This document shows, piece by piece, positions 1-8,214 of a stretch of 15,642 nucleotides of DNA; within the stretch, counting starts at the first letter, position 1; every line of letters begins with the position of its first letter. This DNA is from DATCSE01 sp036568605 (lineage in GTDB: Bacteria > Pseudomonadota > Gammaproteobacteria > Burkholderiales > Burkholderiaceae_C), in NCBI GenBank assembly GCA_036568605.1, contig DATCSE010000512.1:1-15642 (forward strand), read 5' to 3'. The notes under the pieces are model-generated. The model was not told the origin of the DNA. It saw only the letters and a list, made by a program, of their open reading frames with translations, and did no database searches. The position numbers and the translations under genes were made by a program.

Positions 1-1
1 G

Positions 2-1516
2 CGCATGACCGAGCCGGTCACGCGCAACTGCCACTACGCGCAGCTGGTCACGCTGCCGCCGGCGCTGCTGCAGGACCGCGGCAACACGCTGGACCTGCAG
101 GTGCGCGGCCATGCGCTGCAGCGGGTCGCGTCGCGTCAGCAGGCCGCCGGGCTGTCGGAGCTGAAGATCGGCCCGCAGGCGCTGCTGGCCCAGCAGCAGG
201 CGCAGCATCGGTTCTGGAACATCACCGCGGTGCAGGCCCTCGGCATCGCGATCGCGGTGCTCGGCATCGTGATGATCGCGCTCGGCTGGATGGGCCGGCA
301 GGCCGCGTACTTCAGCTACTTCGGCTGGCTCGCGCTGGCCTGGGCGCTGATGTCGCTGCGCATCTGGTGGCGCGACATGCCGTGGGAGAACGGCGTGATC
401 GAGTTCCTGTTCTGCACCGCGTTCGCGCCGGTCGTCGCGCTGGCGGTGCAGTTCCTGCTCAGCTATGCCGATCTGCGCTCGCGCTGGATCGAGAACGCGC
501 TCGCGCTGCAGTGGGTGCTGCTGCCGGTGACGCTGCTGCTCGGCGGTCCGATGCGCCTGTTCGGCCTGGCCAATGCCTGGTACGTCGTGCTCGCGGTCGA
601 GACCATCGCGGCGATGGGGCTGTACCTGTGGATCACGAAACGTCAGAAGCGCGACGAGAAGCGTGCCGACTTCTGGCCCATGGTCGGCATCCTCGGCCTG
701 GGCTGCGTGCTGCTGCTGATCGAATTGGCGTCGCAGTACGAGGTCCCGGGGCTCACGCACCTGCCGCTGCTGCACCTGGGCGTGCCGGTGCTGCTGGGAG
801 CGGTCGCAGCCCGGCTGCTGCAGGTGTTCGCACGCTCGCTGCAGGCCGCCGAGGCCAGCCGTAGCACGCTGGAGGCGCGGGTGCGCGAAGCCACCGCCGA
901 GATCGAGCACAACTTCGCGCAGCTCGCCGAGATGCGGGTCGAGCAGGTCACCGAGAAGGAACGCAAGCGCATCGCCGCGGACCTGCACGACGACCTCGGC
1001 GCGAAGCTGCTGACCATCGTGCACACCAGCGAATCGGAGCGCATCTCGTCACTGGCGCGCGAGGCGCTCGAGGAGATGCGCCTGTCGGTGCGCGGCCTGA
1101 CCGGCAAGCCGGTGCGGCTGGCCGACGCGCTGGCCGACTGGCGCGCGGAGACCGTGCTGCGCCTCGGCCAGGCCAACATCGAGGCCGACTGGCGCGGCCC
1201 GACCGAAGAGACCGAGCAGCTGCTGCCCGCGCGCGGCTTCGTGCAGACCACGCGCATCCTGCGCGAGGCGGTCAGCAACATCATCAAGCACAGCGGCGCG
1301 TCGCATTGCAAGGTGCGCTGCGCGATCAGCGACCGCCAGTTCGGCCTGACCGTGCAGGACAACGGCAAGGGCATCCCGATGGAGCTCGACGGCAAGCTGG
1401 ACCGCGGTCACGGGATGTCGAGCATGAAACACCGCGCGAAACAGATGCAGGGCCAATGTCTGGTCGAATCGGGGCCCGGGTATGGGACCGTGATAAGGCT
1501 CACGTTGCCGCTGTGA
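2..1516 (+). CDS. Membrane sensor histidine kinase, NarX/DesK type (5' partial)
   Basis: Sensor kinase of a two-component system, which would autophosphorylate on histidine and pass phosphate to the regulator encoded next. From the first ATG (position 5), residues 1-75 are soluble and resemble the end of an extracytoplasmic 7TMR-DISM-type sensing module. About seven hydrophobic helices follow (roughly 76-275), then a coiled-coil linker. The HisKA_3 dimerisation box is RIAADLHDDLGAKL with the phospho-accepting His at about 328. A HATPase domain has an N box (REAVSNIIKHSG), a G1 box (DNGKGIP) and a glycine-rich GHGMSS. The reading frame is open to the window edge and the sensing module appears to begin mid-domain, so the true start is probably upstream. 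It ends 84 bases before the regulator start. The stimulus cannot be read from sequence. Confidence 0.9.
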   Translation, partial: RMTEPVTRNCHYAQLVTLPPALLQDRGNTLDLQVRGHALQRVASRQQAAGLSELKIGPQALLAQQQAQHRFWNITAVQALGIAIAVLGIVMIALGWMGRQAAYFSYFGWLALAWALMSLRIWWRDMPWENGVIEFLFCTAFAPVVALAVQFLLSYADLRSRWIENALALQWVLLPVTLLLGGPMRLFGLANAWYVVLAVETIAAMGLYLWITKRQKRDEKRADFWPMVGILGLGCVLLLIELASQYEVPGLTHLPLLHLGVPVLLGAVAARLLQVFARSLQAAEASRSTLEARVREATAEIEHNFAQLAEMRVEQVTEKERKRIAADLHDDLGAKLLTIVHTSESERISSLAREALEEMRLSVRGLTGKPVRLADALADWRAETVLRLGQANIEADWRGPTEETEQLLPARGFVQTTRILREAVSNIIKHSGASHCKVRCAISDRQFGLTVQDNGKGIPMELDGKLDRGHGMSSMKHRAKQMQGQCLVESGPGYGTVIRLTLPL

Positions 1517-1600
1517 TGCGAGCGCCGACTTGCGCCCCGTGCATGCGACACATTCGTTAACATGGCCGCGAGGCGCGCCGCGCCGATGTGGGAGCTCAAC

Positions 1601-2257
1601 ATGACCAACATCCTGCTGCTCGAAGACCTTCCCGAGATTCGCACCTGGCTGAAGGTGCTGATCGACCAGGTATTCCCGCAGTCGCAGATTCACGAAGCGG
1701 CGCGCGTTCACGATGCCCTCGAGCTCGTCAGCGCGGTCAAGTTCAGCCTCGCGCTGTGCGACCTCGGCTTGCCGGACGGCTCGGGCGTCGACGTGGTGGG
1801 GGCGCTGCGCGAGCACCAGCCCGAGTGCCAGTCGGTGGTCGTGACGATCCACGACGACGACGAGCACCTGTTCCCGGCGCTGCAGGCCGGCGCGTTCGGC
1901 TACCTGCTGAAGGAGCAGGCCCGCGAGCTGATCGCCGAGCAGCTCAAGCGCATGAGCCAGGGCGAGCCGCCGCTGAGCCCGTCGATCGCACGCCGGGTGC
2001 TGTCGCACTTCGCGGCGCAGACGCGCGAGCTGACGCGCCAGGCCAACATCCCGCACGTCTCGCTGACCGACCGCGAGAACGAGGTGCTGCTGCGCGTCGC
2101 CAAGGGCTTCACGCTGCCCGAGATCGGCGTGCAGCTCAATCTGTCGCGCCACACGATCGCCGATTACGTGAAGCAGATCTACCGCAAGCTCAACGTCAGC
2201 TCGCGCGCCGAGGCGGCGCTCGAAGCGCAGCGGCTGGGCCTGTTCCGGCGCTCGTAG
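1601..2257 (+). CDS. NarL/FixJ-family response regulator (REC + LuxR HTH)
   Basis: DNA-binding response regulator of 218 residues, the likely partner of the upstream kinase. The receiver domain (about 3-118) has the acidic pair E8/D9, phospho-acceptor D54 in LCDLGLPDG, T82 and K104 (YLLKEQ). A LuxR-type helix-turn-helix begins LTDRENEV at about 155 and includes the recognition-helix stretch LSRHTIADYVKQIYRKL. The ATG at 1601 is chosen because GGGAG (1590-1594) is well spaced before it and the receiver begins directly with MTNILLLED. An upstream in-frame ATG at 1562 would add 13 Ala/Arg-rich residues and has no good ribosome site. It precedes ruvA by 46 bases. A transcriptional link to ruvA is possible, but ruvA seems to have its own start signal. 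Confidence 0.93.
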   Translation: MTNILLLEDLPEIRTWLKVLIDQVFPQSQIHEAARVHDALELVSAVKFSLALCDLGLPDGSGVDVVGALREHQPECQSVVVTIHDDDEHLFPALQAGAFGYLLKEQARELIAEQLKRMSQGEPPLSPSIARRVLSHFAAQTRELTRQANIPHVSLTDRENEVLLRVAKGFTLPEIGVQLNLSRHTIADYVKQIYRKLNVSSRAEAALEAQRLGLFRRS

Positions 2258-2288
2258 TGGCCGTCGCGGCGGGGCGTGCCGGGCGTGT

Positions 2289-2303
2289 CGCGATAATCGC
2301 GGC
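2289..2303 (+). promoter_or_regulatory. Candidate -10 element for leaderless ruvA
   Basis: GATAAT (2292-2297) matches five of six bases of the TATAAT -10 consensus and lies exactly six bases before the ruvA ATG at 2304, so a transcript would begin at or next to the start codon. No purine-rich Shine-Dalgarno sequence lies in the preceding 25 bases. The hexamer sits in a 6+1+6 palindrome, CGCGAT-A-ATCGCG (2289-2301). No good -35 hexamer is visible at the usual distance. The same arrangement precedes ruvB. Confidence 0.5.
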
Positions 2304-2876
2304 ATGATCGGACGCATCACCGGCACGCTCGCCGAAAAGTCGCCCCCGCAACTGCTGATCGACGTCCACGGCGTCGGCTACGAGGTCGACGTGCCGATGA
2401 GCAGTTTCTACAACCTGCCGGCGCTCGGCGAACGCGTGACGTTGCTGACGCACTTCGTCGTGCGCGAGGATGCGCAGGTGCTGTTCGGCTTCCTGACCCA
2501 CGACGAGCGCGCGACCTTCCGCCAGCTCGTGAAGATCTCGGGCGTCGGCCCGCGCACCGCGCTCGCGATCCTGTCGGGCCTGAGCGTCAACGAGCTTGCG
2601 CAGGCGGTCAGCCTGCAGGAAAGCGGCCGCCTCGTCAAAGTGCCCGGCATCGGCAAGAAAACCGCCGAGCGGCTGCTGCTGGAGCTCAAGGGCAAGCTCG
2701 GCGATACGCTCGCGGCGCCGGCGCAGGTCGCGAACAGCGCGCAGGGCGACATCCTGCAGGCGCTGGTCGCGCTCGGCTACAGCGACCGCGAGGCCGGTGC
2801 CGCGCTGAAGGTGCTGCCGGCCGACGTGGGGGTCAGCGACGGGATCAAGCTCGCGCTGAAGCAGCTGGCCCGCTGA
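2304..2876 (+). CDS. ruvA: Holliday junction branch migration protein RuvA
   Basis: Holliday-junction-binding subunit of the RuvAB branch-migration motor. As a tetramer it holds the four-way junction and loads RuvB rings, acting in recombination and replication-fork repair. The 190-residue length is normal for the family. Visible parts are the OB-fold domain I (1-64, starting MIGRITGTL), the acidic pin residues E55 and D56 in FVVREDAQ, helix-hairpin-helix motifs ISGVGPRTALAIL (78-90) and VPGIGKKTAERLL (113-125), and the RuvB-binding domain III (about 145-190) after a short Ala-rich linker. It starts without a visible ribosome binding site, with GATAAT six bases upstream. The next gene follows after four bases. 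ruvB is not adjacent: it lies 4.27 kb away on the same strand behind a foreign-looking cassette. Confidence 0.98.
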   Translation: MIGRITGTLAEKSPPQLLIDVHGVGYEVDVPMSSFYNLPALGERVTLLTHFVVREDAQVLFGFLTHDERATFRQLVKISGVGPRTALAILSGLSVNELAQAVSLQESGRLVKVPGIGKKTAERLLLELKGKLGDTLAAPAQVANSAQGDILQALVALGYSDREAGAALKVLPADVGVSDGIKLALKQLAR

Positions 2877-2880
2877 GCCC

Positions 2881-3561
2881 ATGGCCATCGCCCATGCGCT
2901 CGCCTTGCAGGTCGGGCGCCGGGAGGCCGGGGCGCCTCACAGAGGCGCCTCACGCGGCGTTCGGTTCTGCGCGGCGTTGGCGGCCGCGCTGATCGCGCTG
3001 GCCTTCGTGTACGTGCTGCGGGGCTCGCCTGCTACCCGCGACACCATGCCCCCTCGGAGCGCGTCGATCGCGTTCCTGCTGCCGCGCGAGCGGCCCATGG
3101 AGATCACAGCCGGGTTCGCGCCGCCGCCGCGTCCGGCCAGGCCCGTGCCGAAGGTCGCACCGGGCCGGGCCCAAACGCGACAAGCCGAGTCGGCAACAGC
3201 CGAGCGCACGACGCCGCCGGCTCCCGTCCCGGGCCCGTCGCAGGTCGAGGCGCCGCCTACGGCGGCGGCGCCGGCATCAGCACCGCTGGACCTCAGCGAT
3301 CGGGTCATCCGCTCGGCCATCGCGCACAGCAAGGGCGCCGTGCGCCAACTGGCCGAAGGGAGCGGGCAGGAACTCGACACGCCGCGCGCGGGCCGCGATC
3401 AACAGCTCGCCAACGCGGCAGGCGAAGCCGGCGTGCCCGGTTGCCTGCGCCCGGATGCGTTGAAGCACGACCCGCCGAAGATCGGCCCGATTCCGATCCC
3501 CGGGATCTTCGCAGCACCGTTCGTCGTGCATGCGGCGATCACCGGGAAATGTCAGCCGTGA
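2881..3561 (+). CDS. Membrane-anchored proline-rich protein of unknown function
   Basis: Hypothetical protein of 226 residues. A basic N-terminal stretch is followed by one hydrophobic segment (about 28-46), consistent with an inner-membrane anchor. A Pro/Ala/Arg-rich linker with APPPRPARPVPK follows (about 70-140). The C-terminal piece has two cysteines, C188 and C224, bracketing HDPPKIGPIPIPG and a short hydrophobic patch. From memory, similar Cys-flanked tails end other uncharacterised Burkholderiales proteins. The anchor plus proline-rich linker recalls TonB, but no TonB C-terminal domain is seen, so that function is not claimed. ATG 2881 lies four bases after the ruvA stop without a clear ribosome site, which suggests translational coupling. 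A 10-base direct repeat (2931-2940, 2944-2953) lies in the N-terminal coding part, so the start is less certain. The gene is convergent with the copper chaperone gene, nine bases away. Confidence 0.72.
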   Translation: MAIAHALALQVGRREAGAPHRGASRGVRFCAALAAALIALAFVYVLRGSPATRDTMPPRSASIAFLLPRERPMEITAGFAPPPRPARPVPKVAPGRAQTRQAESATAERTTPPAPVPGPSQVEAPPTAAAPASAPLDLSDRVIRSAIAHSKGAVRQLAEGSGQELDTPRAGRDQQLANAAGEAGVPGCLRPDALKHDPPKIGPIPIPGIFAAPFVVHAAITGKCQP

Positions 3562-3570
3562 AGCGCCCTC

Positions 3571-4065
3571 TCAATGCTTGTGCGCGTCGCCGCCCGAATG
3601 ATCGGCGCCGGCCTTCTCGACATTGACCGTCACGGTCACCTCGCCGGCCTTCTCGAACTTCAGCTTCATCGGAAACTTGTCGCCCTCTTTCAGCGGCGCC
3701 TTCAGCCCCATCAGCATCACGTGGTAGCCGCCCGGCTTGAACACCACCGGCTTGCCCTTGGCCACGTCGACGCCGTCGACATGGCGCATCTTCATCACAT
3801 CGCCTTCCATCGCCATCTGGTGGAGCTCGGTGCTGCCGGCCACCGTCGCGGCGTCGGCGCTCAGCAGCTTGTCGTCGGCCCCGGCATTCTCCAGGCTGAG
3901 GTACGCACCGCCGTTCTTCTGCCCCTGCGTCGTCGCACGCGCATAGGGATGACCGATCTTGATGTCGGCAATCTTGAACTCGTGCGCCAGCGCGGAGAAC
4001 GTGGCGAGCGCGGTGCCGGCGGCGAACATGCAGACGGCGAGAGGCTTCGAAAGGATGTGGTTCAT
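3571..4065 (-). CDS. Periplasmic copper chaperone PCu(A)C
   Basis: Periplasmic Cu(I) carrier of the PCu(A)C family (PF04314), which in characterised members delivers copper to the CuA or CuB site of cytochrome oxidase. The 164 residues begin with a signal peptide whose likely cleavage follows SALA (after residue 27). The family copper motif H-x10-M-x21-H-x-M is exact: H82, M93, H115 and M117. The C-terminus adds a His-containing tail (HSGGDAHKH) that could bind further metal. The start at 4065 is chosen because it opens the signal peptide directly. A weak purine stretch (AAGAAAGA) lies upstream. It follows the TonB-dependent receptor gene by 50 bases on the same strand, so the two are probably cotranscribed. 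The open frame continuing upstream is antisense to nothing real: it overlaps the receptor gene in another frame. Confidence 0.95.
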   Translation of the reverse strand: MNHILSKPLAVCMFAAGTALATFSALAHEFKIADIKIGHPYARATTQGQKNGGAYLSLENAGADDKLLSADAATVAGSTELHQMAMEGDVMKMRHVDGVDVAKGKPVVFKPGGYHVMLMGLKAPLKEGDKFPMKLKFEKAGEVTVTVNVEKAGADHSGGDAHKH

Positions 4066-4115
4066 GGCATGCGTCTTTCTTGTCCGTTGTTGACGTGGTG
4101 GGATGCTGCGTCCGC

Positions 4116-6527
4116 TCACAGATCGAACGCCAGCTCGGCGCTGTAGCTGCGTTGCGGATACGGATGAAAGTTCCAGTACTGATCGTTGTTCAGGTTGTCG
4201 ATCCCGATCGCGACCGACCACCGCTTGTCGAAGCGGTAGCGCAAGCGCAGGTCCGTCGTGAAGTACTTGCTGACTCCTTGGTAGGTGAACCCATTGACGT
4301 CCGCGTTGTTCAGGGTCCGGTACTGCGGCCCGCTGTAGCGCGCACCGAACGCCGCGCTCCAGCGCTCGTCGAACCGGTAGCCGACAAGCGCCGTCGCACG
4401 CCATTTCGGGATGTTCGGTTGGCGCTTGGCTATCGTATCGCCGGGGGTGGCGACGAAGCCAGCGTTGTCCTTGATGACCGAGTCGGCATAGGTGAGGCTG
4501 GCGTTCAGGTCCAGGCCTCGGATTCCCGCGTCCTTCGCCACATCCGTGCCGCTGAACGCGAGCTCGACACCGGTCGTCTTGATGTGCCCGACGTTCTGCA
4601 CCCGGCTGATGTTCGCATTGGCCCCCGCGTCGAAAGTGGTCTGCGTATACAGCGCATCGTGGGTGTTCTCGGCGAACAGCGTCATGCGCAGCAGCGCGCT
4701 GTCGCCGGCGAGGTAGTTCTTCTCGGCGGTCAGCTCGGTGGTCCACGAACGTTCCGGCTTCAGGTTCGGATCGTTGATGAACTGCGAGTTCGTCGTCGAG
4801 GTCGCACCGTACAGCTCGGCGACCGTCGGCATGCGGACCGCGCGGCCTGCCGAGGCCTTCAGCACCAAATCGGGTTGCGCCTGGAACGACAGCGCAGCCT
4901 TCGGCGACAAATGGTGCTCGCGGCGCGACGGGTAGGTCGACATGCTCGTCGCCGAGAACGAGGTCTGACCGTCGAACGCGCGCCACTGCTCGGCACGCAT
5001 CCCGAGCACGGTCCTCCACGCCGGCGCGAATGTCCAGGTGTCCTGCGCGTAGAGGCTGAGCAGTTCGGTGTTGCCGGCGACATTGCTGGCGAGCGTGCCG
5101 GCGCCGTCTTCCATCCAGTTGCCGAGGATGCTGGACGTCCGATAGCGCAGCTTGTAGCGGTCGAGCTGGACGCCGAAGTCGACGATGTGCGCGCTGTCCA
5201 CGCCGCCGCCAGGCCGCCAGACACCCTTGGCGGCCAGATTCGTCCAGCCTGTGCCGCTGCCTTCGGCGATCGTGCCGGCGCCGCCGGCCAGCGCGTCGGG
5301 CAGCGGGTTGCCGGCGCTGTTCTGGCGCTTCGCGTCCTTCCGGTAGTCGTACACGCTCGCGTCCATCTCCCAGTCCCAGGTGCCCTGGGTGCGGCTCTTC
5401 AAGATGAGCCCGTGCATCACGTGGACCAGGCTTTCGTTGGTCAGCGGGAAGTCGCCGCCGGTCAGCGCCTGCGAGCCGGCGTACGCGAGGCCGCCGAGGT
5501 TGATCGCGCCGCTGTAGACCGGTTGCCCGTTCGCATCCCGCAAGTACGAAACCGGCCGCCCCTCCGACGTGTTGCGCCACACACCGAGCAGATAGTTCGC
5601 GCGCAGCGCCGGCGTGATGTCGTAGGCCAGGCGCAGCTTGAGCTGGTCCTGCTTGGTCCGGTACTCGGTGCCGGTGCCGAGGATGTACCACGGGTTGTTC
5701 GCGTTGTCCGCGCCCAGCACCGCGCCGCTCACCGGCGTGCCGGCACTGCCGGCCGTGCCCCGGCTCAGCAGCCGGGTCGCGAAGGTCAGCGGCTGGCCGT
5801 GGCTGTCGGTATGGGCCAGACCGATGCGCCATGAGAAGTCGCCGCTGCGGTTGCCGAGCGACGCGCTGGTCTCCCAGGCGCGGTAGGTCGTGTCGGTGCT
5901 GTACAGGCTGAACGGCTGGCTGGTGTAGCCGACCCGCGCATGGGCCTCGAACGCCTTGGGCATGCGGGTCGTGTACGCGACGACCGCACCGACCGAGTTA
6001 CCTGGGTACGCCGCCGAGAACGGGCCGTACATCACGTCGACCCGCTCGATCTCGTCGGGTGAGACCATGCCCCAGCGCGGTGGGAAGCTCAGACCGCCGA
6101 CGCCGTTGCCCAGGTAGTTCGACAGCAGGATGCCGTCGGCATAGACGGCCGAGCGTGCGCTGTTGCCCGTGCCCGACGCGCGGCTGGACAGGATCGCATG
6201 GTTGTAGTCGCCGACATAGCGCTTGCGCACCAGCAGGCTGGGGAAGTACTTCAGCGCGTCCTCGCTGTCGTGCGCGTTGATGCTGCGCTCGATCTGCTCG
6301 CGCGTGATGCCTTCCATCGTCGCCGGGATCTGCGTCGGCAGCGAGGTCGGCTGCAGGCCGGTGACGGTGACGATGCCGAGCGACTTGACCGGCGCGTCGA
6401 TGTCGGTGGCGGGAGATGTGGTTTGCGCGCGTGGCGCCGACGTCAGCAGCACCAGGCTGCAGCCGGCCACGAGCGGGTGACTGAGCCAGGCGCGTGATCT
6501 CGCGCCGGCTCTGGAGTTGAATGGCAT
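4116..6527 (-). CDS. TonB-dependent outer-membrane receptor, probably metal uptake
   Basis: Outer-membrane active transporter of 803 residues, driven by TonB-ExbBD. A signal peptide ends near PRA-QTT (after residue 34). A TonB-box-like stretch GIVTVTG (51-57) comes next, then the plug domain (about 60-190) with VYADGILL and IERVDVMYGPFSAAYPGNSVG. The remaining 600 residues are a beta-barrel ending SAELAFDL. The last residue is Leu rather than the usual Phe. The start at 6527 is preferred over the longer open frame from 6581 because GGAAGG lies 7 bases upstream and the hydrophobic signal core then sits correctly. The substrate is unproven. The adjacent PCu(A)C gene suggests copper or a copper chelate, but no Met- or His-rich cluster typical of OprC-like copper receptors stands out. 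Confidence 0.92.
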   Translation of the reverse strand: MPFNSRAGARSRAWLSHPLVAGCSLVLLTSAPRAQTTSPATDIDAPVKSLGIVTVTGLQPTSLPTQIPATMEGITREQIERSINAHDSEDALKYFPSLLVRKRYVGDYNHAILSSRASGTGNSARSAVYADGILLSNYLGNGVGGLSFPPRWGMVSPDEIERVDVMYGPFSAAYPGNSVGAVVAYTTRMPKAFEAHARVGYTSQPFSLYSTDTTYRAWETSASLGNRSGDFSWRIGLAHTDSHGQPLTFATRLLSRGTAGSAGTPVSGAVLGADNANNPWYILGTGTEYRTKQDQLKLRLAYDITPALRANYLLGVWRNTSEGRPVSYLRDANGQPVYSGAINLGGLAYAGSQALTGGDFPLTNESLVHVMHGLILKSRTQGTWDWEMDASVYDYRKDAKRQNSAGNPLPDALAGGAGTIAEGSGTGWTNLAAKGVWRPGGGVDSAHIVDFGVQLDRYKLRYRTSSILGNWMEDGAGTLASNVAGNTELLSLYAQDTWTFAPAWRTVLGMRAEQWRAFDGQTSFSATSMSTYPSRREHHLSPKAALSFQAQPDLVLKASAGRAVRMPTVAELYGATSTTNSQFINDPNLKPERSWTTELTAEKNYLAGDSALLRMTLFAENTHDALYTQTTFDAGANANISRVQNVGHIKTTGVELAFSGTDVAKDAGIRGLDLNASLTYADSVIKDNAGFVATPGDTIAKRQPNIPKWRATALVGYRFDERWSAAFGARYSGPQYRTLNNADVNGFTYQGVSKYFTTDLRLRYRFDKRWSVAIGIDNLNNDQYWNFHPYPQRSYSAELAFDL

Positions 6528-6651
6528 GGCAATCCTTCCCGAACGGGCCGCGCAGCGCTTCAGTGGCACACGGCCGGACACGTCGCGAGTCGCGCGCGGA
6601 CGTCATCGACAACGACGGACGCCGGGGTGCGACCCACCGAGATGAAAGCGT

Positions 6652-7056
6652 TCAGGAAACGACGGGAGGCCCGTGCTCGAGTTGCGCTGCCCAGCGCGCC
6701 GCGGCATCCGGGCGGGGCTCGACCAGCACTTGCACGGGCGCCGCGCGTTCCGCTGTCGATGCCCGCGCGACCACGCCCAGCGGCGGCGCATCGAACGGCA
6801 CCAGCGCCGGCAATGCGGTCAGCGCGCAGTGGTCGGCGGCCTGCGTGCCCGAGTGGCCGGGATCGGGGTCCGGTGCCGATCCGTCCAGCGGCATCAGCGA
6901 GACGCCGTAAGTCGTGCAGACCTCGACCAGCGCCTTGCCCTGTGCCTGCGCCGCGGCGCTCGCGAGCATCGGCATCGCGGCCTTCAGCAGCAGCACCGCC
7001 ACGCACGCCCACAGGGCCCAGCGCGAGGAGGTTCGTGCAGAAGTGGGTCGCCGCAT
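6652..7056 (-). CDS. DUF2946-like small exported protein
   Basis: Small protein of 134 residues resembling the DUF2946 family, often found beside TonB-dependent receptors and copper genes. There is an N-terminal hydrophobic segment (about 13-37), a conserved-looking VCTTYGV with C47, a loop rich in Asp/Pro/Gly, and an HC pair (H76, C77). Family members as I recall them usually end this block HCxxC. Here the second cysteine position is Thr (HCALT), so any metal or redox pair would be incomplete. Two start codons are adjacent, GTG 7059 and ATG 7056; neither has a good ribosome site, and ATG is used here. The gene is divergent from ruvB with an 86-base gap, and 124 bases upstream of the receptor start on the same strand. 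It is probably the first gene of the cassette. Confidence 0.72.
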   Translation of the reverse strand: MRRPTSARTSSRWALWACVAVLLLKAAMPMLASAAAQAQGKALVEVCTTYGVSLMPLDGSAPDPDPGHSGTQAADHCALTALPALVPFDAPPLGVVARASTAERAAPVQVLVEPRPDAAARWAAQLEHGPPVVS

Positions 7057-7129
7057 CACGGCGCCGATTGTGCCGCACGGCGCACGGCCCGTGCCGAGTT
7101 GTCGCGACGCGGCCGCGGCCGATGACAGC

Positions 7130-7142
7130 CGATAATCGCCCC
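7130..7142 (+). promoter_or_regulatory. Candidate -10 element for leaderless ruvB
   Basis: GATAAT (7131-7136) lies exactly six bases before the ruvB ATG at 7143, in the same geometry as at ruvA (GATAATCG in both). No Shine-Dalgarno sequence is visible upstream. TTGTCG at 7099-7104 is too far away to be a normal -35 element. On the opposite strand CACAAT (7072-7067) lies seven bases before the GTG of the divergent gene, so this 86-base region may hold two back-to-back start sites. Confidence 0.5.
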
Positions 7143-8199
<1,057 letters not shown>

Positions 8200-8204
<5 letters not shown>

Positions 8205-8214
8205 TCAGATCAGG
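8200..8214. repeat. 15-bp palindrome across two convergent stop codons
   Basis: CCTGATC-A-GATCAGG is a perfect 7+1+7 inverted repeat. TGATCA within it (8202-8207) supplies the TGA stop of ruvB on the + strand and the TGA stop of the facing gene on the - strand, with no bases between. No T-run follows on either side, so it is not a canonical intrinsic terminator. Confidence 0.55.

Noticed and set aside
4066..5832. Long N-terminal extension of the copper chaperone frame
   Set aside because: The part upstream of 4065 lies out of frame inside the receptor gene and is low complexity. The signal peptide begins exactly at the ATG at 4065.
4080..5834. 584-codon open frame antisense to the TonB-dependent receptor
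   Set aside because: The opposite strand encodes a complete receptor with signal peptide, plug and barrel. This frame is a composition artefact.
6528..6651. Possible cobalamin or other riboswitch before the TonB-dependent receptor
   Set aside because: No B12-box-like sequence or extended conserved structure was seen, only a tiny GGTG/CACC stem. The gap is just 124 bases.
6627..7142. 172-residue N-terminal extension of RuvB
   Set aside because: RuvB proteins start near MSIQTDD. The extension is Arg/Pro/Ala-rich and antisense to the DUF2946-like gene.
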